From: Aeromicrobium sp. Root495
GTDB lineage: Bacteria > Actinomycetota > Actinomycetes > Propionibacteriales > Nocardioidaceae
Reading direction: 5' to 3'
Assembly: GCF_001426755.1 (NCBI RefSeq)
Contig: NZ_LMFJ01000003.1
Coordinates: forward strand, 52,016-116,015
DNA length: 64,000 bases
In this document: in pieces, positions 15,075 to 24,312 of the stretch
How the letters are laid out: each line of letters begins with the position of its first letter
Numbering within the stretch: the stretch's first letter is position 1
Program-made: the position numbers and the translations under genes
The notes under the pieces: generated by a model
Databases searched by the model: none
The model's input: only the letters and a program-made list of their open reading frames with translations
What the model was told of the DNA's origin: nothing

Positions 15075-17228
15075 ATGGCCGCGACCACCAGCCCCCACAC
15101 CCGACGTGATGCTTCGCCGGGCCCGGGCGCCCTCGGGCGTCTGGGTGTCTGGGTCACGCTCCATGCCCGACTGGTCACGGTCGCGTGGCTGCTCGTCGTG
15201 ATCGGTCTGGGCGGGTTCGCGCCCAAGGTCGAGCAGAACCTCTCCGGCGCCGGCTGGCAGGCCGACGGCTCAGAGTCGGTCGCAGCTCGCGAGCTGGCTC
15301 GTCAGCACTTCGGCGGCAACTCGTCCTCCGCCATCCAGGTCGTCGTCCACAGCGACGACGGTCCGGTCACGGGAGGTCGAGGAGCCGAGGTGCTGGCCGA
15401 GGTGACCTCCCGGCTCGAGTCCGACCCCCGCATCGCCGACGTGCTGGCGCCGCGGTCCGGAGCGACGCTGAGCCAGGACGGATCGACGGCCATCGTCCTG
15501 GCCGGTGCGGGTGCCGACACCAACGAGATGGTGCGTGTCGCGACAGAGCTCAAGGGACCGCTGCAGCGGCTCTCCGGCGACGGCATCGAGGTGAACCCGA
15601 CCGGATCATCCCTGCTGTGGTCGGACTTCAACGAGGCCAACCTGGACGCGATGCTGAAGTCGGAGATGGTGTCCTGGCCGGTCACCCTGGCCATCCTCGT
15701 GCTCGCCTTCGGTGCACTGGTGGCAGCTGGCCTCCCACTGCTGCTGACCCTCGCAGGACTCGTCGCCTCGGCCGGCTCGCTGGTGCTCATCAACGAGCTG
15801 GTGCCCGTGTCGATCTGGGCGATGAACTTCGCGATGATGTTCGCCCTCGCCCTGGGCATCGACTACGCCCTGTTCCTCGTCGTCCGCTACCGGGCCGCTC
15901 GTATGGGCGCGGGCCTCTCGGCACGCGACGCCGTCGCCGAGACGATGGACACCGCCGGCAAGGCCGTCCTGCTGTCCGGGCTGACCGTCCTGGTGTCGCT
16001 GTCGGCCGTGATGCTGGTCCCCTCCCCGTCGTTCCGCTCGATGGCCGGCGGCATCATGCTCTCGGTCGTCTTCGTCCTCGGAGCCACCCTCACCCTTCTG
16101 CCGCTGGTCCTGTTCACGCTCGACCACCGCATCAACAAGCTCTCCCTGCCCTGGGCCACGACCGGGGAGCATCGTTCACCGCGCTTCGCGGCCTGGGGTG
16201 AGCGGCTGTGGCGGCGTCCCCTGGTCTGGGGTGCTGCTTCGCTCGTCATCCTGCTTGCGCTGGCCGCGCCCGTCGTCGGTCTGTCCACGGCCATGCCGTC
16301 GATCAAGGTCCTGCCTGAGGACGCCTCGGCCCGGGTCGGCTACGACCGCGTCCAGAAGGAGTTCGGCGACGGTGCGCCTGGCACCCTCCAGATCGTCGTG
16401 GCCGAGCAGGAAGCCGCCGAGGCCATGGCCGTCGTCCAGTCCGACGGCGGCATCGTCGCGGCGATGCCGGCTCAGAGCGCTGCCGACGACTCGGGACTCG
16501 CGATGCTTCAGGCGGTGCCCACCGTCGACCCGTCAGACCCCGGCCTGGCCGACACGGTTCAACGTCTGCGCGCCGACCTTCCCGACACGGCCTACGTCGG
16601 CGGCGCGGCGGTCGAGAACCTGGACCTCAAGTCCCAGCTCGACGACTCCACACCTCTCGTGATCGGCGTCATCCTCGCCCTGGGCTTCCTCCTCCTGCTC
16701 GTCACGCTGCAGGCTCCGCTGATCTCGCTGCTCGGGACCCTGGTGAGCCTGCTCTCCACCGCCGCTGCGTTCGGGGTCGCGCGCCTCGTGTTCCAGGAGG
16801 GTTGGGGTGCCGGGCTGCTCGGCTTCGAGCCCCAGGGCTTCCTCGACGCGTGGGCGCCCGTGTTCTTCTTCGCCATGATCTTCGCGATCGCCATGGACTA
16901 CACCGTGTTCCTGCTCGCCTCGGCGAAGGAGCACTACGAACGATCTGGCGACCCGAAGGAAGCGATGGTCGGTGCGCTCGCGCACTCAGGGCGTGTCATC
17001 TTCGCAGCAGGAGCCGTGATGGTCGCCGTGTTCTTCACCTTCGCCCTGTCAGGGCCCTTGCCGCCCAAGGAGATGGGCGTCGTGCTGGGCGTCGCGGTTC
17101 TTCTCGACGCGTTCCTCGTGCGCCTCGTCCTTCTTCCCGTGCTGCTGCGCCTGACCGGCCACGCTGCCTGGTACGTCCCGGCCTGGTTGGGACGTCTGCT
17201 GCCGAACATCACCTTCGCCCACGGCTGA
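15075..17228 (+). CDS. MMPL/RND-family membrane transporter
   Basis: 717 residues: two repeats, each an N-terminal helix plus a large extracytoplasmic loop plus a five-to-six-helix bundle. MMPL signatures include FAMMFALALGIDYALFLVVRYR and FFAMIFAIAMDYTVFLLASAKE, with paired Asp-Tyr in the proton-relay helices. Probably exports a lipid or hydrophobic compound; the substrate cannot be read. ATG 15075 has GGAGG 5 bases ahead. Its promoter overlaps the twin CsoR-type operators, so expression probably follows a thiol/persulfide or metal signal. Confidence 0.87.
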   Translation: MAATTSPHTRRDASPGPGALGRLGVWVTLHARLVTVAWLLVVIGLGGFAPKVEQNLSGAGWQADGSESVAARELARQHFGGNSSSAIQVVVHSDDGPVTGGRGAEVLAEVTSRLESDPRIADVLAPRSGATLSQDGSTAIVLAGAGADTNEMVRVATELKGPLQRLSGDGIEVNPTGSSLLWSDFNEANLDAMLKSEMVSWPVTLAILVLAFGALVAAGLPLLLTLAGLVASAGSLVLINELVPVSIWAMNFAMMFALALGIDYALFLVVRYRAARMGAGLSARDAVAETMDTAGKAVLLSGLTVLVSLSAVMLVPSPSFRSMAGGIMLSVVFVLGATLTLLPLVLFTLDHRINKLSLPWATTGEHRSPRFAAWGERLWRRPLVWGAASLVILLALAAPVVGLSTAMPSIKVLPEDASARVGYDRVQKEFGDGAPGTLQIVVAEQEAAEAMAVVQSDGGIVAAMPAQSAADDSGLAMLQAVPTVDPSDPGLADTVQRLRADLPDTAYVGGAAVENLDLKSQLDDSTPLVIGVILALGFLLLLVTLQAPLISLLGTLVSLLSTAAAFGVARLVFQEGWGAGLLGFEPQGFLDAWAPVFFFAMIFAIAMDYTVFLLASAKEHYERSGDPKEAMVGALAHSGRVIFAAGAVMVAVFFTFALSGPLPPKEMGVVLGVAVLLDAFLVRLVLLPVLLRLTGHAAWYVPAWLGRLLPNITFAHG

Positions 17229-17256
17229 GGACCGGGAACGGGTCCGGGGCCGCGGT

Positions 17257-17721
17257 TCAGCGGCCGGCGCTCGACGAGACCCGGTCGGCCCACGCGGCTC
17301 GAGCTCCGGACTCGCCGACGCGATATACCTGCACTGCCGTGGCGAGCGAGGCGATGACGGCCAGGACCGCGACCCCGGCGACCAACCCCCGTCGAGCGCC
17401 GGCTCCTGACCTTCGCTCGAGCACCACGAGCGCGAGGGTGAGGACGAGCAGCGGCACCGCGAACCAGATCAGCTGGTCGCCCAGCTCGGCGTGCTCGCCG
17501 GGATCGCCCACGTGCTTCTCGAGGGCCTCGCCGCTCGAGGTGGCCACGGGCACGAGAGCGGTCGCGACGGCTGCGGCGGCCACGACGAGCGGCCCGTAAG
17601 GACGCCGCCAGCGGGGGACAACAGCGATGAGGATGGTGCCCAGCACCGCGAGAGGCAGCAGCACCACGACGGCGTGCACCACCAGGGGGTGCCAGGGCAG
17701 TCCGTCAATCAGGTCGAACAT
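17257..17721 (-). CDS. DUF2231 four-helix membrane protein
   Basis: 154 residues, four hydrophobic helices. The start LPWHPLVVHAVVVLLPLAVLG has the paired histidines (WHPLVVH) of DUF2231 proteins, which may bind heme or metal; their function is unknown. ATG 17721 has GAGGAG upstream. It converges with the MMPL gene and is divergent from the response regulator. Confidence 0.8.
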   Translation of the reverse strand: MFDLIDGLPWHPLVVHAVVVLLPLAVLGTILIAVVPRWRRPYGPLVVAAAAVATALVPVATSSGEALEKHVGDPGEHAELGDQLIWFAVPLLVLTLALVVLERRSGAGARRGLVAGVAVLAVIASLATAVQVYRVGESGARAAWADRVSSSAGR

Positions 17722-17854
17722 GGAGCTCCTCGAGATCGTGCGGGTCGTTGACCTGACCGACGCTGGCAGCCGAAGGATCGTGCTCAACCCAAGCGACTGT
17801 TAAGAGGACCTCAAGTCGCTCGGTGGGCGCGAAATGCGCCACTACTGTGGCGGC

Positions 17855-18544
17855 ATGGTGCAGGTGCTGCTCGTGGAGGACGACGACGCGATCCGCTCCG
17901 CCCTGACACGCGGCCTGGCACAGCTGGGTCATGCGGTCACGGCGGCGCGTACCGGCGCCGAAGCCATCTCGTCCCTCTCCGCCAACCAGCCCGACGTGAT
18001 CCTGCTCGACCTCGGCCTGCCCGACATCGACGGGACGGCTGTCCTCACCATGAGCCAGGCTCTCGGCTCCGCCCCCGTCATCGTCGCCACCGCCCGCGAC
18101 GACGAGCGCGAGGTCGTCCGGCTGCTGCATGCCGGCGCCGACGACTACGTCGTCAAGCCGTTCTCGGCCGCGCAGATCGACGCACGCATCCGGGCCGTCC
18201 TGCGCCGTGCCACGCCACCCCCCGCGGAGGAGCGGACGCTCACCGTGGGCGGACTGAGCCTCGACCCCGTCGGGCACGCGGTGCACGTGGACGGCGTTGC
18301 CGTCGATCTCACCCGCAAGGAGTTCGACCTCCTGCACGTCCTCATGCAGCACACCGGCGAAGTGCTCTCGAAGCCCAAGATCCTGGCCGAGGTGTGGCAG
18401 CTTCCGTGGGGCGGCGCCGACCGGACCGTCGACGTCCACCTGTCCTGGCTGCGACGCAAGCTCGGGGAGTCGGCGGCGGAGCCGCGCTACATCGTGAGTG
18501 TCCGTGGGGTCGGCGTGAAGCTCGTGGCTCCGGAACCGTGGTGA
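17855..18544 (+). CDS. OmpR/PhoB-family response regulator
   Basis: 229 residues. Receiver: VLLVEDDDAIR acid pocket, phospho-Asp in DVILLDLGLPD, Lys in DDYVVKPF. C-terminal winged helix: LTRKEFDLLHVLMQHTGEVLSKPKIL and the DNA-binding end RTVDVHLSWLRRKLGE. ATG 17855 is preferred because a TACTGT box ends 6 bases before it (leaderless); an in-frame ATG at 17834 is possible. The stop overlaps the kinase GTG, so the pair is translationally coupled. Confidence 0.92.
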   Translation: MVQVLLVEDDDAIRSALTRGLAQLGHAVTAARTGAEAISSLSANQPDVILLDLGLPDIDGTAVLTMSQALGSAPVIVATARDDEREVVRLLHAGADDYVVKPFSAAQIDARIRAVLRRATPPPAEERTLTVGGLSLDPVGHAVHVDGVAVDLTRKEFDLLHVLMQHTGEVLSKPKILAEVWQLPWGGADRTVDVHLSWLRRKLGESAAEPRYIVSVRGVGVKLVAPEPW

Positions 18545-19953
18545 CGATTCCCGGCCTGGCGAGCCTGCGTGGCCGCGTGCTGCTCCTGGCCGTCGGGATC
18601 GCCGGTCTGGTGATCCTCCTGGCCGCGGTCCCCCTGGCGCTGCTCCTGCGATCTGCCGCCTACGACGACGCCGAGCGTGAGGCCACGTACGCGGCCCAGA
18701 ACGTCTCCGACTACCTGAGCTCCGGCACGTACGACGACCAGGTCCTCGACCAGTACCTCAAGCGGGTCAATGGCCGCACGAGCTGGCCGGTGACGATCGT
18801 GATGTCCGACGGAGACGTCCTGGGCGCCGGTCTCTCCAGTGCAGCGCTGAAGTCGGCGACACGTGACGGCGGACGGGCCATCGACGCCGACGGCGACGGC
18901 GACCAGAGGGGCGACGGCGACGGCGACGCCGACAACCTCGGCTTCGTGAGCGACGCCCGCACGATCTCGGTGGACGACGGCCGGCTCGTCGAGATCCTGG
19001 CCGACGACGGGGATGGCCAGGCGCGTGTCGTGGCCTCGGTCGACAACTCGGTGATCTTCTCCTCGGTACGGACGCGGTACGCCCTGGTGGGGGTCGCAGC
19101 GCTCGGGCTGCTGCTGCTCGCGGGTGCGGCCGCCGAGGTCACCTCGCGCCGTCTGGTCCGACCGTTGCGTCGGACGGCGGACACGGCGGGTCGGTTGAGT
19201 GCCGGCGACCTCGCGGCTCGCGCACCGGAGGAAGGACCCGCTGAGGTCGCACAGGTCGCGGTCGAGCTCAACGCCCTGGCCGGTCGCATCGACGAGCTGC
19301 TCACCACGGAGCGCGAGTCGACCGCCGACCTCTCGCACCGGCTGCGAACCCCGCTCACGGCCGTCCGACTCGGCGTCGAGGCGCTTCCGGCGAGTGAACG
19401 CAAGGTCGAGCTCGAGCAGCACGTCGCGTCCTTGCAGCGCACTCTCACCCAGGTCATCCGCGCGGCCCGCCGACCGCAGCGCGAGGGCGTCCATCCGCGC
19501 GCAGACGCCGCGGCGGTGGTCCGCGAGCGCCTCGAGTTCTGGACCCCGCTGGCGGAGGACCAGGAGCGGGCGGTCACGGTCGACGTGGCCGGCGGGGAGT
19601 CCTGGGTCAGGTCTTCGGCCGACGACCTCGCGACCACGATCGACGCCTTGCTCGAGAACGTCATGGCCCACACACCTGAGGGCACACCCTTCGGGTTGCG
19701 GCTCGTCCCCGGGCCCGAGGACGTGGCGATCGAGGTGCACGACGACGGCCCGGGAATCCCTTCCGGCGCGATCTCGCGGGGGCAGAGCGACCGTGGCTCG
19801 AGTGGGCTCGGGCTCGACATCGCCCGGTCGACGACCGAGGCGGTCGGCGGAACGATCGAGGTGGGCCGTGTGGACGGGACCACGATGGTCCGAATCACCT
19901 TGCCCACGGCGGGGTCACCCCAGCACGGTGCTGACGGAGCTGCTCAACCGTGA
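18541..19953 (+). CDS. membrane sensor histidine kinase
   Basis: 470 residues: first helix ~14-36, extracytoplasmic domain, second helix, HAMP linker, HisKA box DLSHRLRTPLTAVRL (phospho-His), and a HATPase domain with an N-box around ENVMAHTPEG, DDGPGIP and GSSGLGLDIA. The sensor domain contains a run of Asp-Gly dipeptides (DADGDGD, RGDGDGDADN) that resembles EF-hand/calcium-binding loops; sensing of a divalent cation is a reasonable guess only. The GTG at 18541 overlaps the regulator stop. Confidence 0.9.
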   Translation: MTIPGLASLRGRVLLLAVGIAGLVILLAAVPLALLLRSAAYDDAEREATYAAQNVSDYLSSGTYDDQVLDQYLKRVNGRTSWPVTIVMSDGDVLGAGLSSAALKSATRDGGRAIDADGDGDQRGDGDGDADNLGFVSDARTISVDDGRLVEILADDGDGQARVVASVDNSVIFSSVRTRYALVGVAALGLLLLAGAAAEVTSRRLVRPLRRTADTAGRLSAGDLAARAPEEGPAEVAQVAVELNALAGRIDELLTTERESTADLSHRLRTPLTAVRLGVEALPASERKVELEQHVASLQRTLTQVIRAARRPQREGVHPRADAAAVVRERLEFWTPLAEDQERAVTVDVAGGESWVRSSADDLATTIDALLENVMAHTPEGTPFGLRLVPGPEDVAIEVHDDGPGIPSGAISRGQSDRGSSGLGLDIARSTTEAVGGTIEVGRVDGTTMVRITLPTAGSPQHGADGAAQP

Positions 19954-19964
19954 GGGAGGCCGGT

Positions 19965-20666
19965 TCAGTCCGCGAGAAGCCCCAGCACGGCCCGGGCGAC
20001 CTGGCCCTCGCTGAGACCGGCGCGAGCCGCCGCGTCGCGGAGGACCTTCCGCGCCGACCCTGACTCGATCCCGCGGGCGTGGACGAGGGCACCCACGGCG
20101 CGGTTGACCTGGTCGTACTCGTCGAGGTGGGTGGGACCGAGTCGGGCCTGCTCCCGGGTCCCGAAGGTGAGGTCGGCGTTGCGGACCGCCTCGGCGGCCG
20201 AGCTGCCCAGGGCCCGGGCGAGCACCTCGACCTGCTCGTCGAACGCGTGGGGCGTGGACGCGTACAGATTGATGCCGCCGACGACCTCGTCATCCTCGTT
20301 GAGCGGGATGGACATGGTGCTCCGGATGCCGACGGCCGCCGTCGCCTGGGCGTGCATCAGCCAGATGTCTTCGTCGAGAGCGAGGGCGTCGCCGGCTGGC
20401 GCGGTGATGATCTGGCGGGTCTCGACGGCGTCCAGGCAGGGCCCGCCGTCCAGGTACTGCACGGCGTCGAGGGCTGCGATCTCCTCGTCCGTGGCCACGA
20501 GGGTGAAGGTGATGCCGGTGTCGACCATGCAGACGCTCAGGCCCACGCACTCCGGGACGATCTGACGGATGAGGTCGCTCATCTCGCTGAGCTGGGCCAG
20601 GGTCCCCTCGTCGCCATAGGTGGCCAGGTCGTCCAGGACCTGCTGGGTCTCCTCGATCGGCTTCAC
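19965..20666 (-). CDS. GAF-ANTAR regulatory protein
   Basis: 233 residues. A GAF sensor (about 25-165; YLDGGPCLDAV, GIRSTMSIPLNEDDEVVGGINLYA) is followed by a C-terminal ANTAR RNA-binding segment (VNRAVGALVHARGIESGSARKVLRDAAARAGLS). ANTAR proteins act as antiterminators, binding paired hairpins in nascent RNA. No partner kinase is adjacent, so the GAF probably senses the signal itself. GTG 20666 has GGGAGAAGAGA ahead; the frame extends further but without a better start. It converges with the histidine kinase gene. Confidence 0.83.
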   Translation of the reverse strand: MKPIEETQQVLDDLATYGDEGTLAQLSEMSDLIRQIVPECVGLSVCMVDTGITFTLVATDEEIAALDAVQYLDGGPCLDAVETRQIITAPAGDALALDEDIWLMHAQATAAVGIRSTMSIPLNEDDEVVGGINLYASTPHAFDEQVEVLARALGSSAAEAVRNADLTFGTREQARLGPTHLDEYDQVNRAVGALVHARGIESGSARKVLRDAAARAGLSEGQVARAVLGLLAD

Positions 20667-20863
20667 GGTTCTCTTCTCCCTGCCGTGCGTGCGGTTCCAC
20701 GCGACATGTACCCATCGGTGACCGGAATGATGCACGCACGACGTTCACGTCGCCGCGTTTGGCGATGGAGGGCGGGGGTACTTCCTGACGACCCCGCGCC
20801 GATCGGCTGTGGGCGGTGCTGGAAGGGCATGTCCATGAACCACGCTGACCACCGGCCCCCGCG

Positions 20864-22417
20864 GTGATCGATGTGTCGAACGGAGCCGGCGACCTGACCG
20901 GTGAGCTGCTCGAGGGCCGATACCTGCTGGGCAACGTCATCGGCTCGGGCGGCATGGGTGCGGTCTACGTGGCCGAGGACGTCCGCCTGGAGCGCAGGGT
21001 CGCCGTGAAGGTCCTCCGCGCCTCGCACGATCCCGTCTCGCGGTCCCGGATGCGGAGCGAGGCTCACCTTGCGGCCGGCATCCTCCACCCGGGGGTGGCC
21101 CAGGTCTTCGACTTCTCGGAGGAGAGCGCGACCCATCCCGGTACGTCCTTCATCGTGATGGAGCACGTCGATGGGCGGAGCCTCGCGGAGCTGCTGCGTG
21201 AGCAGGGGCCGATGTCACCCCACCAGGTGATGTCGGTGGTGGTCCAGGTGGCCGAGGCGCTGGCGGCCGCACACGCGGCCGGGGTCGTCCACCGCGACCT
21301 CAAGCCCGCCAACATCATGCTCACCGCGGCCGGTCGGACCGTGCTCGTCGACTTCGGCATCGCTCGCTCCGACGACAGCGAGCCGCTCACCGCGACCGGC
21401 GCGCTGGTGGGCACGGTGGACTACCTGAGCCCCGAGCAGGCGGCAGGCCGCGCGGCGACGCCTGCTTCGGACCTCTACGGCCTGGGCGTGGTGGCTCATC
21501 ACTGCCTCAGCGGGACCTCCCCCTTCCGCAGGGAGAGCCAGGTGGCCACGGCGCTCGCCCACCTGAACGACGACCTGCCCGAGCTCCCGCCGTCGGTGCC
21601 GGCGGGGGTGACCGAGCTCGTGGCCCGTCTCACGACGAAGAGCCCGTACGACCGGCCTGCCGACGCCGCCGCCGTGGCCGCCGAGGCGGCCGAGGTCGGC
21701 GCCGACGCCTCGATCGACGTCCCCCCGGCACTCGCAGCCGTCCATCGACGGGCCGTTCTCGATCCCCAACGCACCGCGACGACGATGGCGCCGCTGCGCC
21801 ATCGATCGCGACGGCGGACCGCCGTCTTCTCCGGCGTGGGTCTGGTGACCGCCCTGCTCGTCTTCGCCGGGGTGGACCAGCTTCGCGCCGAGCGACTGCC
21901 GGTGCCCGACGTCGTGGGACTCGACGTCGTCTCCGCCTCCAACCGCCTCGACGACGAGGGGATGGAAGTCCGGCGCAAGATCGTGGACCACCCGGGCTCG
22001 CCGGCCGGGCTCGTCGTGCGGCAGTCGCCCGCGGCCGGGACGGACCTGCCGGAGAGTGGCCGCGTCGCTGTGGTCGTCGCGTCCGGGAAGGTCGCGGTCG
22101 GTGCCCGGGGAGTCGTGGGCGCCGAGTTCGAGGCCGCCGCGGCGCGGCTCACGAAGCTGGGGCTGGTGGTCTCGCGCGTCGACGTCCCCCGGGCGACTGG
22201 GGTAGGCAAGGTCGTGTCGCTCGACAAGACCGGCCGTGTTCCCGACGGCGCGACCATCACGTTGGAGGTCGCCGTCGCCATGGCGCAGCCGACGGTGGTC
22301 AGCACCACGGGCTCGTCGCGGGCGACCGCGCAAGGTGAGGCGTCGAGCAGCAAGAAAGCCAAGCAGGGCAGCTCGAAGGGCAAGGCGAAGGGCAAGGGCA
22401 AGGGCCGGAAGAAGTAG
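20864..22417 (+). CDS. PASTA-domain serine/threonine protein kinase
   Basis: 517 residues. A complete Hanks-type kinase (~20-280): GSGGMGAVY loop, catalytic Lys49 in VAVKVL, HRDLKPANIML, DFGIARS. Then one membrane helix (AVFSGVGLVTALLVFAGV) and two PASTA repeats (LPVPDVVGLDVVSASNRL and a second from GARGVVGAEFEAAAARL). The tail is strikingly Lys/Gly/Ser-rich (SSKKAKQGSSKGKAKG...). PASTA kinases sense muropeptides and steer cell-wall growth; only two repeats and the basic tail make this a divergent member. GTG start at 20864. Confidence 0.9.
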   Translation: MIDVSNGAGDLTGELLEGRYLLGNVIGSGGMGAVYVAEDVRLERRVAVKVLRASHDPVSRSRMRSEAHLAAGILHPGVAQVFDFSEESATHPGTSFIVMEHVDGRSLAELLREQGPMSPHQVMSVVVQVAEALAAAHAAGVVHRDLKPANIMLTAAGRTVLVDFGIARSDDSEPLTATGALVGTVDYLSPEQAAGRAATPASDLYGLGVVAHHCLSGTSPFRRESQVATALAHLNDDLPELPPSVPAGVTELVARLTTKSPYDRPADAAAVAAEAAEVGADASIDVPPALAAVHRRAVLDPQRTATTMAPLRHRSRRRTAVFSGVGLVTALLVFAGVDQLRAERLPVPDVVGLDVVSASNRLDDEGMEVRRKIVDHPGSPAGLVVRQSPAAGTDLPESGRVAVVVASGKVAVGARGVVGAEFEAAAARLTKLGLVVSRVDVPRATGVGKVVSLDKTGRVPDGATITLEVAVAMAQPTVVSTTGSSRATAQGEASSSKKAKQGSSKGKAKGKGKGRKK

Positions 22418-22637
22418 CGCACCGTCTTCCGACGGCCTGCGCGATCGCACCCGGGGTGGTCACCGGTGCCAGGGCGACGACATGTGCTCGCCGTGCTCAT
22501 GACGCTGTGTCCGCGCCTGGCCGAGGTCCCGTTCGACGTCGTCGGTCCGCGACCCGGGCTGCAGCGGATGCCCCCCGAGCCGCGCTGCGTGCTGGACGTC
22601 CGCGGTTGACCAGCAGCCGGAGGGGTACTCCTGCCGC

Positions 22638-23078
22638 ATGACCATCAACACCCGAACCGTCAACGCGACGCCCGACCAGGTGTGGTCGGTGCTGGCCGAC
22701 GGATGGCTGTACCCGCTGTGGGTCGTGGGAGCGTCCCGCATCCGCGGCGTCGACCCCTCCTGGCCCGAGCCCGGCAGTGCCATCCAGCACTCGGTGGGTG
22801 TCTGGCCCGCCCTCATCGACGACGAGACCGTCGTCCTGGAGTCCGTCCCCGGCCACCGCATCAAGCTTCGGGCGAAGGGCTGGCCGCTGGGGGAGGCCCA
22901 CGTCGAGCTGGTGATCAGCGCGGTGGGCAGCCAGAGCGAGATCTCCATCGAGGAGGTCCCCACGGCGGGCCCCGGCGCCGTGGTGCCGCCTGCCCTCACG
23001 AGCCCGGCCATCAAGTGGCGCAACGTCGAGACGCTGCGCCGCCTGGCGTACGTCGTCGAGAACCGTCCGCAGCAGTGA
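22638..23078 (+). CDS. SRPBCC (polyketide-cyclase/START-like) protein
   Basis: 146 residues. NATPDQVWSVLADGWLYPLWVVGA is the usual start of the SRPBCC fold, a deep hydrophobic pocket for lipid-like ligands. No catalytic residue set identifies a reaction. It is 52 bases before the dehydrogenase gene and probably heads that transcription unit. The 220 bases upstream hold nothing I can name. Confidence 0.75.
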   Translation: MTINTRTVNATPDQVWSVLADGWLYPLWVVGASRIRGVDPSWPEPGSAIQHSVGVWPALIDDETVVLESVPGHRIKLRAKGWPLGEAHVELVISAVGSQSEISIEEVPTAGPGAVVPPALTSPAIKWRNVETLRRLAYVVENRPQQ

Positions 23079-23130
23079 CGGCCCCCAGCCGTCCGCTCTG
23101 CCCGCCCGAGAACCGAACGAGGAGAAGCGC

Positions 23131-24312
23131 ATGAAGGCACTGACCTGGCAAGGCACCGAGAACGTCTCGGTGGAGGAGGTCCCCGACCCCCGCATCGAGC
23201 ACCCGAACGACGCGATCATCAAGGTGACGTCCACGGCCATCTGCGGCTCGGACCTGCACCTCTACAAGATCCTGGGACCGTACCTCCACCCCGGCGACGT
23301 CCTCGGGCACGAGACGATGGGCATCGTCGAGGAGGTCGGGCCCGACGCAGGCGACCTCAAGGTCGGCGACCGCGTCGTCGTGCCGTTCAACATCTCCTGC
23401 GGCCACTGCTGGATGTGCTCCCGCGGGCTGTTCGCGCAGTGTGAGACCACGCAGGTCACCAAGTACGGCAAGGGCGCCTCGCTCTTCGGCTACACCGACA
23501 TGTACGGCGCCGTGCCTGGCGGCCAGGCCGAGTACCTGCGTGTCCCGCAGGCGCAGTTCGGACCCGTCAAGGTGCCGGAGGGGGTCTCGGACGAGCGGTA
23601 CCTCTACGTCTCCGACGTCCTGCCCACCGCGTGGCAGGCCTTCGCCTTCGCCGACGTCTCGGAGGGTCAGACCCTCGCCGTGTTCGGTCTCGGCCCGATC
23701 GGCCAGATGACGGCCCGCATCGCCAAGAACGCCGGCGTCCGCGTGATCGGCATCGACCGCGTCCCCGAGCGCCTCGACCTGGCGCAGTCCTGGGGCTTCG
23801 AGGTGATCGACCTCGACGAGGTCGACGACGTCGCCTCCGCGGTCCTCGACCTCACGCAGGGACGTGGCGCCGACGGGACCGTCGACGCCGTGGGCATGGA
23901 GTCGCACGGCAACCCCGTGGCCGAGAAGGCCATCTCGGCGGCCGGTCTCCTGCCCGACAAGGTGGCCAAGCCCGTCATCGACCGGCTCGCGATCGACCGT
24001 CTGGAAGCACTGACCACGGCCATCAAGTCGGTGCGCCGCGGCGGCACCGTCTCGGTGAGCGGCGTGTACGGCGGCGAGGTCGACCCCATGCCGCTCATGG
24101 AGATGTTCGACCGCGGCATCACGATGCGCCTGGGCCAGTGCCACGTGAAGCGCTGGACCGACGACATCGCGAAGGTCCTGGAGCAGGACGCCGACGTCCT
24201 CGGCACGGAGTCGCTCGCGACGCACCGTCTGCCGCTCAGCGAGGCGCCGGGCGCCTACTCGATGTTCCAGAAGAAGCAGGACGGCTGCATCAAGGTCGTG
24301 CTGAAGCCGTGA
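23131..24312 (+). CDS. zinc-dependent alcohol/formaldehyde-type dehydrogenase (MDR family)
   Basis: 393 residues. Catalytic zinc ligands are in ICGSDLHLY, GHETMGIVEEVG and downstream; the structural-zinc cysteines are in CGHCWMCSRGLFAQC. The Rossmann motif is FGLGPIGQMTA. The length and long C-terminal lobe match glutathione-independent formaldehyde-dehydrogenase-like proteins common in actinobacteria; true substrate unknown. The stop overlaps the GTG of the SDR gene. Confidence 0.87.
   Translation: MKALTWQGTENVSVEEVPDPRIEHPNDAIIKVTSTAICGSDLHLYKILGPYLHPGDVLGHETMGIVEEVGPDAGDLKVGDRVVVPFNISCGHCWMCSRGLFAQCETTQVTKYGKGASLFGYTDMYGAVPGGQAEYLRVPQAQFGPVKVPEGVSDERYLYVSDVLPTAWQAFAFADVSEGQTLAVFGLGPIGQMTARIAKNAGVRVIGIDRVPERLDLAQSWGFEVIDLDEVDDVASAVLDLTQGRGADGTVDAVGMESHGNPVAEKAISAAGLLPDKVAKPVIDRLAIDRLEALTTAIKSVRRGGTVSVSGVYGGEVDPMPLMEMFDRGITMRLGQCHVKRWTDDIAKVLEQDADVLGTESLATHRLPLSEAPGAYSMFQKKQDGCIKVVLKP

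Noticed and set aside
18880..18960. A tandem DNA repeat or CRISPR-like array (GAC-GGC units)
   Set aside because: It is the coding sequence of an Asp-Gly-rich kinase loop with no regular spacer; no CRISPR array was seen anywhere in the window.
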